Below the pieces are notes generated by a model that was not told the DNA's origin, made no database searches, and worked only from the letters and a program-made list of their open reading frames with translations. A stretch of DNA of 64,000 nt from Bacteroidales bacterium (GTDB lineage: Bacteria; Bacteroidota; Bacteroidia; Bacteroidales; UBA4417), in the NCBI GenBank assembly GCA_016707785.1, contig JADJGZ010000053.1, forward strand, positions 1 through 64,000, read 5' to 3'. The first letter of the stretch is position 1, and every line of letters begins with the position of its first letter. Below, one piece after another: positions 10,491-19,399 of the stretch. A program made the translations under genes and the position numbers.

Positions 10491-11932
10491 TTTTGATAAA
10501 GTTTTGTATAGAGTGCAACTTCCGACGAGGGAAAAGTTGTCACCTGGTTATAAGGTATGTTTTGTTTCCCGCTTTCGGGATCCGGATAGACTCCTGCTGC
10601 TGTGAAGGCAAAGAAGGAGGCTCCCAGCACTGTGGTTTCCTTTTGATCAATGGTGACGACCGGGATACCCAGCACATCGGCCCTGAGCTGGTTCCAGAAG
10701 CTGTTTTTCGAACCGCCCCCGACACAGATCACTTGCTGGGCTTTGAAATTCCCGGCTTGTTCAAGGGCAGTCAGAGCCATTTTTAGCTGATAGCTCAGGG
10801 CTTCGAAGGCGGCCCTTGTGATTTCAGCCCTGCTGGTATTGAGGGTTAATCCCCCGATATTTCCTTTTATCAGCGCATTTTGGATACTATTAAAATCGGG
10901 GTTGATAAACACTCCGTTTGAACCCGGCGCTATGCCTGCGGCCTCATTCATCATGGTTTCGTAGCAGGTTTCCGGGCTACATTCAGCATAAAACCTGTGT
11001 TTGATCCACTCAATGATCCCGGAGCCTATCCAGTTCAGGCCAATGTCATAGATGCCATCCACTGCATCCAGCTCGGTGGTAATGCCTTTTTCAAACTGAT
11101 GTTGAGAAGTGGAATACTTATCACTCCGCACCATGAGTATTTCCCAGGTGCCCGAACTCAGTACCGGCTGATCAATGCCAGCCCCTGATCCAAAAATGGC
11201 AAACTGGGTGTCATGTCCGCCCAGGCATACCAGTGTTCCTTCCGGGATACCCGTTAGTACCGAGGCTTCCGCATGAACCTGTCCTACCCTTTGTCCCGGT
11301 TTCCCATAGTCGCCAAACAGCCTTTCATCCACCCCTATTCTATTCAAAATCTCTGGGGACAGTCGCCGGGATTTGATATCTGTGAGCATTGAAGTGCCCA
11401 GCATTGTAAGATCATTCAGCTTTTCACCACATAACAGGTAATTAAGCAGGGAAGGCATGAACAGGAAGTGCGCGGCCTTATCCAGGATTTCGGGATGTGC
11501 TTCCTTTAACCAGATCAGCTTATTGATGGTATTAAAGCTATAAGGGTAAGTACCGCTAATGTTATATAATTCTGCCGGAGAAATATATTTATCCATATTC
11601 TTCAGAACAGGGATCGTCCGTTCGCATTGCCAGGAGATGACCGGGTAAAGAAGGTTTCCTTTTTCACCGAGCCATGTGCCGTCGACTCCAAAAGTGGTGG
11701 TTGTGACAGCTACGATTGAAGCCGGGTTTATGAGGGCCATCACTTCCCTGGAAGCAGTGCAGAGTTTTCCCCATATTTCATCGAGGTCCCAGATTCTGCC
11801 ACCTTTAAAAAAGGGATCTTCCCGGCTTGAATTAGGGAGTGAGTGTGATGCCTTTATTTCACCGAAGGAATTCATAGCCACAACCCTCACATTGGTAGCT
11901 CCACAGTCGAAGATAATGGCCAGTTTTTCCAT
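10451..11932 (-). CDS. fucK: L-fuculokinase, FGGY family
   Basis: Phosphorylates L-fuculose to fuculose-1-phosphate. The start chosen is the ATG at 11932 (MEKLAIIFDCGATNVRVVAM), 7 bases past the aldolase stop; an upstream in-frame ATG at 11956 would add eight residues inside the aldolase gene. The DCGATNVR phosphate-1 loop, the substrate-side GVDGTW, the GGHDTQFA segment near residue 235, the ATP-domain SSGTWE and the adenosine motif VGGGSKNSFWNQLRADVLG are all present, matching FucK rather than xylulo- or glycerokinase. Length 493 residues is normal. It could in principle also serve rhamnulose, since the neighbouring aldolase is RhaD-like, but the isomerase next door is clearly FucI. Confidence 0.92.
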   Translation of the reverse strand: MEKLAIIFDCGATNVRVVAMNSFGEIKASHSLPNSSREDPFFKGGRIWDLDEIWGKLCTASREVMALINPASIVAVTTTTFGVDGTWLGEKGNLLYPVISWQCERTIPVLKNMDKYISPAELYNISGTYPYSFNTINKLIWLKEAHPEILDKAAHFLFMPSLLNYLLCGEKLNDLTMLGTSMLTDIKSRRLSPEILNRIGVDERLFGDYGKPGQRVGQVHAEASVLTGIPEGTLVCLGGHDTQFAIFGSGAGIDQPVLSSGTWEILMVRSDKYSTSQHQFEKGITTELDAVDGIYDIGLNWIGSGIIEWIKHRFYAECSPETCYETMMNEAAGIAPGSNGVFINPDFNSIQNALIKGNIGGLTLNTSRAEITRAAFEALSYQLKMALTALEQAGNFKAQQVICVGGGSKNSFWNQLRADVLGIPVVTIDQKETTVLGASFFAFTAAGVYPDPESGKQNIPYNQVTTFPSSEVALYTKLYQKWQTTIQLQTKAD

Positions 11933-11939
11933 GCAATGA

Positions 11940-12739
11940 TCAGGTAAACTTTTCAAGGTCTTTTAATTCGCTCATGGTGAGCCCTTTGGGGTCAAAGCCT
12001 GCCGACCATGCCAGCAGCAGCATTTTCGCCCCTTTGTTGGCAACATCCAGGAAGTCGAAAGCTTTTTCGATGCTTTCCCCGGTTGCCAAAGCACCATGTT
12101 TTTCCCAGAGGATTACATTCCTGTTTTTCAGTCCTTCAATCGTGACATTGGCCAGTTCTTCCGAGCTTGGCAATCGGTAAGGTGCACAGGAAACCCCTTT
12201 GGGGAATGAAAACCCTTACTTCGGGGCACATTTTCCAGAGGGAGTGGTTGAATTTCTCTTCATCCTGGAACAGTTCATGATGGCTCAGGACAATGAGTTC
12301 AATGGGATGGGTATGCAGCACTGCTTTATGGGAAGGTTTAAATTCCCTGTTAAAAGCATGAATTTTCACATGCGAAATCAGCTCGCTGGTAGGTTTAAAA
12401 TCCGGGACTTTCGCCACCCCAGGTGATGTGGTAGCCGCTTGCTTCAGCATTGATCCGCATTATACAGGCTGCCTGTTCAGGGTTTTTGATTAATGTCCGG
12501 AGATAGCAACCGGTGCCTGTAATAAAAAGTGTAAGGTTAGAAGCATTTTGAGGAAGGGGGCAGGGAACAAAAAGACTGTTCTGCGGAATAGCGCTATTTT
12601 GAAAAAATTCTGACAGATCCACGGAGATATTTCCCGCATTTCTTTCGGCCCATTCCCTGTTCCAGAGGTATTCAGCAATGGATGAAACTTCAGAAATCTT
12701 CGACTTTACCTGATCATCAAGGGTTTTCACTTTTTCCAT
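11940..12739 (-). pseudogene. Class II aldolase (rhamnulose/fuculose-1-phosphate aldolase), two frameshifts
   Basis: Cleaves the 6-deoxyketose-1-phosphate into dihydroxyacetone phosphate and lactaldehyde. From ATG 12739 the product starts MEKVKTLDDQVKSKISEVSS; EWAERNAGNISVDLSEF and the Zn-ligand motif HTHPIEL are present, and VILWEKHGAL supplies the later histidine. The length (about 265) and the AERNAGNIS motif resemble RhaD more than the shorter FucA. Three frames are used: 12395-12739, 12136-12450 and 11940-12173, with breaks near 12420 and 12170. It is the first gene of the fucose operon, so a true loss would leave toxic fuculose-1-phosphate; that makes consensus errors the more likely cause (inference). 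Confidence 0.82.
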
Positions 12740-12801
12740 GGCACAGAAAATTGAATGATAAAATTATTGAATGATGAAAATAATGAAATGTTTGAAACCA
12801 C

Positions 12802-12809
12802 TAAATTTG
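12802..12809 (+). promoter_or_regulatory. Bacteroidota -7 element for the AraC-type regulator
   Basis: TAAATTTG matches TAnnTTTG, 28 bases before the regulator's ATG. A TTG at 12777-12779 is 22 bases upstream, close to the expected -33 spacing. The divergent fucose operon starts at 12739, so this 98-bp gap holds both promoters and probably the regulator's binding site. Confidence 0.5.
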
Positions 12810-12837
12810 TGTCAGTTTCTAACATGGACTTTACACA

Positions 12838-13737
12838 ATGTTTGTAAACAACTCAAAAAGAGGCGATCCCTCAGATGTTAAACAAGTACTTTCTCCCCTT
12901 CACCTGCAGATCTGGTGTTGCAGGTACTGGTATTTGACCCAATGGGAGTGTAATGAGATGTCGTTTCCATTCTGGCGGTTATACTGGAACAGGACGAGCA
13001 ATGGGGAGATCTCCTTTGGCGGGCAGTTGTATGAGATGGAGGCCGGAAGCATCTTTATCATCCCTCCTTTTACAGCATACAACACTCATATTAAGGGACA
13101 TAAGCGGTATGCAGAAGGAATCAATGTCAGGGGGAAAAGGGTGGATTTATCACAAAAGGAGCATGAACCGGGCAGGGATCCGCTTCTGCATTTATTTATT
13201 CATTTCAACTTAGGAGTACCATACGACAGGGTTACTCCCGGGATTTATAAGCTGGAGATCAGCCAGGAGCAGCAGGGCAAGCTTGAGGTGATCACAGAAT
13301 TCCTTAAGACTGAGAACGAGAACTTCCCGCTGGACCTGAATATTTATTTGTATTCAATTATTACAGAACATGTGGCCAGGCTCAAGGAGGCGTTGTGGCA
13401 AACCACGAAGATCGATTTCAGGATCATCAATGCGATCAGGATGATAGAAAAGGAACTGTCAGGACATCTTTCCAATGACACCCTGGCTATGCAGTCGGGG
13501 ATGGCCACCAACTCATTTATCCGTTTATTTCAGCAGGAAATCAGTCAGAGCCCGCAACATTATATCAGGCAGCAGAAAATTGACCGTGCCTGCATGCTTT
13601 TGCATCACAGTAATGCCAGTATTGAAACCATTGCTGCCGACCTGGGTTTTGCTGACCGCTATCATTTCTCGAAGGTGTTTAAGAAGGTGGTTCAAAAAAC
13701 GCCGGCAAGGTACAGGAAGGAGAGTGTTTGGGTGTAG
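12838..13737 (+). CDS. AraC-family transcriptional regulator, probable fucose regulator
   Basis: 299 residues: an N-terminal cupin-like sugar-sensing half (GGQLYEMEAGSIFIIPPFTA is the typical jelly-roll turn) and a C-terminal double helix-turn-helix of AraC type, residues about 195-295, with HLSNDTLAMQSGMATNSFIR as first HTH and IETIAADLGFADRYHFSKVF plus the closing TPARYRK as second. It is transcribed away from the fucose operon, 98 bp from the aldolase start, the usual arrangement for a dedicated activator. That its ligand is fucose or fuculose is inferred from position only. Intact frame. Confidence 0.88.
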   Translation: MFVNNSKRGDPSDVKQVLSPLHLQIWCCRYWYLTQWECNEMSFPFWRLYWNRTSNGEISFGGQLYEMEAGSIFIIPPFTAYNTHIKGHKRYAEGINVRGKRVDLSQKEHEPGRDPLLHLFIHFNLGVPYDRVTPGIYKLEISQEQQGKLEVITEFLKTENENFPLDLNIYLYSIITEHVARLKEALWQTTKIDFRIINAIRMIEKELSGHLSNDTLAMQSGMATNSFIRLFQQEISQSPQHYIRQQKIDRACMLLHHSNASIETIAADLGFADRYHFSKVFKKVVQKTPARYRKESVWV

Positions 13738-13820
13738 ATGGTTGTTTCTTCTATATTTTCCATCTTGGGTGACTTTCGATAAATACTGTTTCAGGAAGAA
13801 TTCATCTTTCTCAGGATGAA

Positions 13821-13978
13821 AGAATCCAGAATCCAGGAGTCAGGAGTCAGAATATAAAATGAAAAATGTGTTTTGTCCTGAAATAGGGTTACAGGTAAAT
13901 CTATATTGGTCAGGCTGGCCAAAAGATTTAAGGATGCAGAACAGTCTCCTGAATTCTGTCTCCTGAATTCTGGATTCT
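13821..13978. repeat. Intergenic inverted repeat, 19-bp arms
   Basis: AGAATCCAGAATCCAGGAG at 13821-13839 is the reverse complement, with one mismatch, of CTCCTGAATTCTGGATTCT at 13960-13978, about 120 bases apart. Each arm is itself made of repeated GAATTC/GAATCC words. It fills most of the 13738-14078 gap between the AraC regulator and the DUF302 gene, which holds nothing else visible. Confidence 0.7.
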
Positions 13979-14078
13979 ATTTCTATTTCCCATATAGCTA
14001 AAATATATGTCCTTTGAACTTTTAACCAGTTATAAGTGTTATTATAGCGATTTAAAAATCCATAAAATCCTTAAGAGA

Positions 14079-14549
14079 ATGAAATTAAAATCCATTTTTG
14101 TCATTGTTCTGATTGTTTCAGGGCTGACGACCATTGCCCAGAATTCGATGGAAAAACCAGCTGTTATGCTTGAAAGCCAGAGTAAATTCAGTTTTTCCGC
14201 AACCATTGATGAATTATCGAAAGCCATAGTTGCAAAGGGCTGGAAGATCACAATTACACACGATCTGCAGGAAACCATGAAAAAGAACGGGAAAGAAGTT
14301 CTGCCGGTAAAAGTGATGGAGATTTGTAACCCGGGACTTGCTTATCAAATCCTTTCAAAGGATCATCTGCGTGAGGTGTCACCCATGCTTCCATGCAGGA
14401 TATCAGTGTATGAGAAAGCGGATGGCATTACGTATGTTTCAAGGATGAATGCTGCAGCTTTTACTGCATTGTTAGATCCGGATGCGGCTAAAACCATCAC
14501 CCAGGCCTTCGCTGAAGCTGAAGATTTTATCAGGACAGTAAAAAAATAA
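14079..14549 (+). CDS. Exported DUF302-domain protein
   Basis: The ATG at 14079 (MKLKSIFVIVLIVSGLTTIA) gives a clean signal peptide, so it is preferred over an in-frame ATG 24 codons earlier. The mature part is a DUF302 domain: SKFSFSATIDELSKAIVAKG, then the family's core LPVKVMEICNPGLAYQIL and LPCRISVYEKADGITYVSRM. DUF302 proteins are small heme-fold-like or putative lipid/metal-binding proteins whose role is unresolved; nothing nearby points to a specific partner. About 156 residues, normal for the family. Confidence 0.8.
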   Translation: MKLKSIFVIVLIVSGLTTIAQNSMEKPAVMLESQSKFSFSATIDELSKAIVAKGWKITITHDLQETMKKNGKEVLPVKVMEICNPGLAYQILSKDHLREVSPMLPCRISVYEKADGITYVSRMNAAAFTALLDPDAAKTITQAFAEAEDFIRTVKK

Positions 14550-14677
14550 GGGTTTCGATTTTGCAGCAGCTCAATCGGTCTTATTATGTTCAACAGCTTA
14601 TTGATTTCACCAAAGCGAATCTCATCGTAAACTGATTGGATGAGATCGCTGATATTGAGTGTGCTGCAAGGCTCCGG

Positions 14678-16600
14678 CTATTCTACAACCAGCTTCCTTA
14701 TGACAGGTGAAAAAGCGCCTGAAACAGTTACATAATACAAACCGGGAATCAATAGGATATTCATTTCGACAGTAGATTGTCCGGGCAGAATATCTTCAAT
14801 TGTATAAACGGTTCTGCCAAAGGAATCTCTAATGGACATGCAGGTGGTTCCTTTAGGTAAATTTTCAATTCGAATTTTGTCCTTAGCAGGGTTGGGAAAG
14901 ATCATTACCTCCTGAAGAGAGGCATTGTCCTCTGTACCATACACTTCTTCATTGATCAGCAGTTCCTTATTCCCGGATTCAACCAGCACAAAAGCAGTGG
15001 AAACCGGGGGGAGCTCGATTTTGACTTCATCACCAATCAAGGAAGCATTGGCAGGTATGGATTCATAATTAAGAGGGCCCCCTGCAACCAGGTTTGTACC
15101 CACACCATTTACCATGACTTTCCGTGAAAAGGTTTCCGTGTCGCCATTCCTTAAAATATAGCTATAATAACGGTCACCAAATTTGAAGTCCTGGATATTG
15201 ATTCGGGCTACCTGTGTTTTTGAGCTGCGGTTAACAAGGGTCAGGGCTGACTGTCCGGATGAAAAAGCGGTTGGGAAAACCACCACATTGGTATCGCCTC
15301 TCTGTGTATAGTTGAGCATAACATCCCCGGTAAACTTCCTCATGAAATAAAGGTGGTAAAAAGCCGGGCGTGGGGCATATTTAGCCACACCGGGTTCATC
15401 TCCATTTGAAAACATCCCATGGTCGTTGCCATTATCCCAACCATTGGCCAGGTCCCAGCGAAGGGCAGCTCCATAGCCGGTTTTTAGCGCTTCTCCTGCC
15501 ACCAGGACGGCATGCATTCCGTTTACATGCGAAACCGCCTGTTTTGAGCCAGTGGCAAAAATATTGTACTCAGTAAGAGCTACGGGAAGATGAGGTTTCC
15601 CGGCTTCATCAATTCCGCTGTATAAATAGGCTTTAATTTCCCCTGCCCTTTTGTAAGAATTCAGGATGGTTTCGCGGGAGGAATTCTGGTTATAGGGAGT
15701 AAAGTAGCAATGCAGCACATAGAAATCAGCAGCATCCCCGGCAATGGAGGCCACATCTTTATTCCATTCAGGAAACTCAGAACTATAACTATCGAGCATC
15801 ACCAGTCCAATTTTGATATCAAGACCCAGGCTGGCAGCTGCTGCTTTCATGCTATCGATAAACACCAGGCTGTGTTGTGCATAAAGAGAAGGGGTAATGT
15901 ATTCCGGCTGTCCGTCCTGGTTCAGGCTCTGATCAATCCTGTAACCAGCTTCCCAGCTTCCAAAAACTTCATTCCCGATTTCCCAGAATTTGGTCCGGCC
16001 ATTGTCATAGCGCACCCAGTCGGCAGCCATATGGGCAGCAGTAGCCACTGGAGTGGGTCCGGTCCCATAACGGGCATAGCCGTAATTAACTGTAAGCATT
16101 CCGGTGACATCTGATTGATCAAGGATGCGGTAAAAAGAATCCACAGCCATTGTCCAGTTTTCCCATGAGTAGGGCCTGATTCCATACCAGGGTTCAAAGT
16201 TGGAGGTTTGCCCGGCAAGGTGTGCAGGGATATCAGTGGGACGGGTATCGACAGAATGGTTCCAGAAGAAAACATCCGACACACTTCCCGCAGGACCGCG
16301 CAGTACCCCCATTTTTCGGTTAGCCATATGATGCATTAGTTCTTCATTGTCCGACATACATCCCGACCACAGATTCGCATTGTCGCCAAATACATAGGGA
16401 GTAACCTTCGTAATAGTATCACCGAACAGCACCTTCAAGGAGACTGTCACCGGGTTGGTGGTTTGTTCAACTTCTGTATAAGCCGGGCTTGAAATTGAAA
16501 CCGGTTGCCAGGAATTGAGGAAGAATCCCTGGTCCTGGCAATAGCCGGAATTTGCAGAGAAAAAAGCACTGAACAGCAGAAAGATGAAAAGTCGTCGCAT
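14678..16600 (-). CDS. Secreted GH51-like alpha-L-arabinofuranosidase with T9SS sorting domain
   Basis: 640 residues with a signal peptide (MRRLFIFLLFSAFFSANSGY). The catalytic part is a clan GH-A TIM barrel: FWEIGNEVFGSWEAGY around residue 205 carries the acid/base Glu in the NE pair, and LPVALTEYNIF around residue 345 carries the nucleophile Glu; VLRGPAGSVSDVFFWNHSVD resembles the GH51 start of barrel. A beta-sandwich follows, then a C-terminal T9SS type A sorting domain (VMIFPNPAKDKIRIENLPKG ... YYVTVSG), so it is exported to the cell surface. GH39 or GH30-like assignments are possible; substrate inferred only. It stands alone, convergent with the DUF302 gene. Confidence 0.8.
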   Translation of the reverse strand: MRRLFIFLLFSAFFSANSGYCQDQGFFLNSWQPVSISSPAYTEVEQTTNPVTVSLKVLFGDTITKVTPYVFGDNANLWSGCMSDNEELMHHMANRKMGVLRGPAGSVSDVFFWNHSVDTRPTDIPAHLAGQTSNFEPWYGIRPYSWENWTMAVDSFYRILDQSDVTGMLTVNYGYARYGTGPTPVATAAHMAADWVRYDNGRTKFWEIGNEVFGSWEAGYRIDQSLNQDGQPEYITPSLYAQHSLVFIDSMKAAAASLGLDIKIGLVMLDSYSSEFPEWNKDVASIAGDAADFYVLHCYFTPYNQNSSRETILNSYKRAGEIKAYLYSGIDEAGKPHLPVALTEYNIFATGSKQAVSHVNGMHAVLVAGEALKTGYGAALRWDLANGWDNGNDHGMFSNGDEPGVAKYAPRPAFYHLYFMRKFTGDVMLNYTQRGDTNVVVFPTAFSSGQSALTLVNRSSKTQVARINIQDFKFGDRYYSYILRNGDTETFSRKVMVNGVGTNLVAGGPLNYESIPANASLIGDEVKIELPPVSTAFVLVESGNKELLINEEVYGTEDNASLQEVMIFPNPAKDKIRIENLPKGTTCMSIRDSFGRTVYTIEDILPGQSTVEMNILLIPGLYYVTVSGAFSPVIRKLVVE

Positions 16601-16825
16601 AAGCCATGGACATTGAGAAATACAAAGTAACTACTTCTTTGGCAAATGTTTAACTGCAAGGTGTATGCATCGTCAAAATTACGCTAAGTAGAATCACTTC
16701 AAGGAGGCTAAACTCCAGGATACAGGCAATCGGAAGCTATGGTGTTACAATCAACACAAAAGGTAAATAATGGAATAGTATAGGATTCGGTCAGTAATCA
16801 CAATAGACATGCATACACAACACAT

Positions 16826-18099
16826 TTACTCATCCTTTCGAAATCTGAAATTAAATACAACGGTTATATCCATCACATAAGCAATCCAGAATAATAATGC
16901 AGGAATGATAATGATGAATTGGCGGGTACCGACTCCAAGCAGGGAAGTACCCCCCAGGTAGATCAATGCAAAAACAGCCAGGAAACGGATTATAAAGTGC
17001 AATTTCTTCCAATGTATAAGGCTCAATATGAAACTTAAAAGCATAAGAGAAAACAAAACAGAGGAATACCAGATTTTCATCAGGCGGACGCTGGTATGCA
17101 TAATTTCCGGGGAATCCGAAGAGCATACGGCTAATATTTGCATAAATGTTCCTGACATATTTAAATGGATAAGCTTTTATATTCTGAATAGCCTTGCTTC
17201 GATATGCATCATCTTTTTGAACACCTTTGAATTTAGTGAACTCATCAATGTCTTTCTGATGGTTGAGTTTCAGCAGTTGGTTGATTCCGGGGTCGGCGAA
17301 ATCGATCTGGTTTGCGGTAAATTTTTCATTATCCCAGGCGCCATATTCATTTTCATAAGGAGAGCTCATCCAATATAAGCGACATGCCTCCTGAATTCCC
17401 CCAATAAAAAATCCTGCCCGTTAACTGAAACGTATATATGAGATAAGGAGATGTTACAAGCATTGCAATCACCAATAAAATTACACTTCTGCGGGATTGT
17501 GGTGTTGTTTTTTGTATGATCCACATCAGGACATAAAACAACAACATGACTAGTATTACATACCCAAAAATTACTTTGGTTAAAGCAAGGTATCCAAGGA
17601 TAAATCCCGACAGGACCATATATTTATTGGAATTGCGGGTGAAAGTCATGACCAGTGAATAGATCAGCAGGGATAACAGGAAAACAGTTAAGGATTCAGT
17701 AACAATTGAAGCCATATAATTATAGGAGCTATAGCAAAGCGCCCAAAACAAGCTAAATATCATTGCTTTACTGAAAGGGATCATTTTCACCAGCGCCTTA
17801 AATAAAAAGACGATGGATAAATATTGAAGGACAGCGTTCAATATTAAAATACCTGCCTGGGGTACCTTAAAAAAGACAAATGGCATTAAAAGAATCGGAT
17901 AACCCGGCCCCCACCATAGGTTAATATCCGGTGCTGGTGGAGAATAAAACCCATGAAGCAGATTGTTGGCAAAGAAAAGATACCCCATTTGATCGCCTTC
18001 CGTGATCCTGCCACGAAATACAATGACAAAAACGATGAAAATAATTAAAAAAGGAGCAAATAACAGGTATGAATTCTGTGTCAGCTTAGGTATTCTCAT
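16826..18099 (-). pseudogene. GT-C family membrane glycosyltransferase (PMT/ArnT-like), frameshifted
   Basis: The ATG at 18099 (MRIPKLTQNSYLLFAPFLII) starts a polytopic protein. After TM1 comes the GT-C loop with the acidic residues GRITEGDQMGYLFFANNLLHG and WWGPGYPILLMPFVFFKV, typical of the Dol-P-mannosyltransferase/ArnT (GT39/GT83) group, followed by about six more membrane segments. The frame ends at 17353; the continuation MSSPYENEYGAWDNEKFTAN (periplasmic part) is at 16851-17369 and the last TM segments (FALIYLGGTSLLGVGTRQFI ... NFRFRKDE) are in a third frame ending at 16826. So there are two indels, near 17370 and near 17000. It would transfer a lipid-linked sugar outside the membrane; acceptor unknown. 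A -7 box lies 23 bases upstream. Confidence 0.75.
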
Positions 18100-18121
18100 A
18101 AACTAAATATATTCACTTTAT

Positions 18122-18129
18122 CAAATATA
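18122..18129 (-). promoter_or_regulatory. Bacteroidota -7 element for the GT-C glycosyltransferase
   Basis: Minus strand TATATTTG (TAnnTTTG), 22 bases upstream of the ATG at 18099, in a strongly AT-rich divergent gap (18100-18359). Confidence 0.5.
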
Positions 18130-18294
18130 CAATTTTCCGCAAATAAAAGAATAAAAGAGTAAATAGTGTAATTATTCAAGTCAATAATTTCACTTTTCCA
18201 TTCAAACAGTGGCTGAAAATTAATGATTTGCATTTTTTTCGAGACAATAAAAAATAAATTTTCATCCACTTGTATCAAAGCATTAATTATGTAT

Positions 18295-18302
18295 TACATT
18301 TG
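18295..18302 (+). promoter_or_regulatory. Bacteroidota -7 element for the T9SS cargo gene
   Basis: TACATTTG (TAnnTTTG) with a TTG 22 bases upstream (18270-18272) near the -33 position; leader of about 50 bases before the ATG at 18360. Confidence 0.55.
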
Positions 18303-18359
18303 CATATATCAATAGTATGTCTGAACATTCATACATAGTAACCAAAAATTAACCAGATC

Positions 18360-19235
18360 ATGAAAAAAACATCTACTTACAATCCTTTTGCCGGCAGCAG
18401 GAAATCCACACTCCTTGCCTTAGCCATCCTGATCTTCACCACAGCAGTGGTATTCGTTGGCTGTTATAAATTCCGCTCAATCGGGCAACCGGAAGCAGGA
18501 TTCACCAATAGTTACTTTGATGTTCCCATCGTTGCACAGCGTGATGACGACCCGGGACTGGGAGATGACGAATGGGCGAATACCCTTCAGAATATCGGTT
18601 TATTTGGGGTTATGGTACCTGATGGCTGGCTTGTTGGCGATTCCATTGAATATACCATCATCTCAAAAGACCCTGCACTTAATAACACAGGTTTCCTGGT
18701 TTATAGCTTCGCGCATTCAAAAACACTCAAAGATTCAATTCCTCCATTGCCCGGATACCATTGGTGGGGCGCCATTACCGACCGTATCGCTGAACTGACC
18801 CAGCTTGATAGCTTTTACTTCACTCCACGAATTAAAACCGATGGAAAAGTGGGAACCTTTTTCCTAAGGTATGCAATTGGTGATAAAGACTACTGGGACC
18901 GCAATCCTGCCGATCGTTATAACTATGGTGGCGGACTTTCTGACCCACAGAGCATCACTATCGTCAGCGGAGTAGGAGTTGATGAACTTCTTAGCAGTGC
19001 CAACGTTTCCATCTATCCCAATCCTACCGATGGGATGATGAATGTGAAGCTGAATGGCTACAAACAGCAGGTGATTCATATGAACCTCATCAATACTGCA
19101 GGTAAAACCGTGTTGAGCCGTGAAATTCTTTCTGCCTCCAGCCAATTCAACCTTTCATCCTTACCAAAAGGTGCCTATGTGGTTGAGCTTAAAAACGGAC
19201 AGTTCAGGCATAATTCCAGGATCATCCTGAAATAA
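18360..19235 (+). CDS. Secreted protein of unknown function with T9SS type A sorting domain
   Basis: 291 residues. N-terminus MKKTSTYNPFAGSRKSTLLA has a long polar lead, then a hydrophobic stretch ending VFVGC, which could be a lipobox (Cys near 33) or just part of a signal anchor. The middle (about residues 45-200) contains Trp/Tyr-rich stretches such as LPGYHWWGAITDRIAELTQL and is not recognised. The C-terminus (residues 215-291) is a clear T9SS sorting domain: SANVSIYPNPTDGMMNVKL, then GAYVVELKNGQ and a basic end. It has its own promoter and terminator, so it is a single-gene unit. Function unknown. Confidence 0.75.
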   Translation: MKKTSTYNPFAGSRKSTLLALAILIFTTAVVFVGCYKFRSIGQPEAGFTNSYFDVPIVAQRDDDPGLGDDEWANTLQNIGLFGVMVPDGWLVGDSIEYTIISKDPALNNTGFLVYSFAHSKTLKDSIPPLPGYHWWGAITDRIAELTQLDSFYFTPRIKTDGKVGTFFLRYAIGDKDYWDRNPADRYNYGGGLSDPQSITIVSGVGVDELLSSANVSIYPNPTDGMMNVKLNGYKQQVIHMNLINTAGKTVLSREILSASSQFNLSSLPKGAYVVELKNGQFRHNSRIILK

Positions 19236-19249
19236 CTTTTATCGTTAAA

Positions 19250-19298
19250 TTGCTTGAAACAATAATATTGTTTCAAGCAATACATCTTCATTTTTTTT
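19250..19298 (+). terminator. Rho-independent terminator after the T9SS cargo gene
   Basis: A perfect 15-bp inverted repeat, TTGCTTGAAACAATA at 19250-19264 and its complement at 19266-19280, followed ten bases later by eight Ts (19291-19298). It begins 14 bases after the stop codon of the upstream gene. Confidence 0.75.
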
Positions 19299-19399
19299 GA
19301 TCTTTCGTCATCACTGGCATAACTGTGTTATCCATGTAGGGGCATCTTATGTATGCTTAAAACACAATGCAACAGGTAAAAGATAACTTAGCCAATCCT

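Noticed and set aside
19367..19399. Earlier ATG for the DUF5005-like gene
   Set aside because: The extra eleven residues are polar and would mask the signal peptide that starts at 19400.
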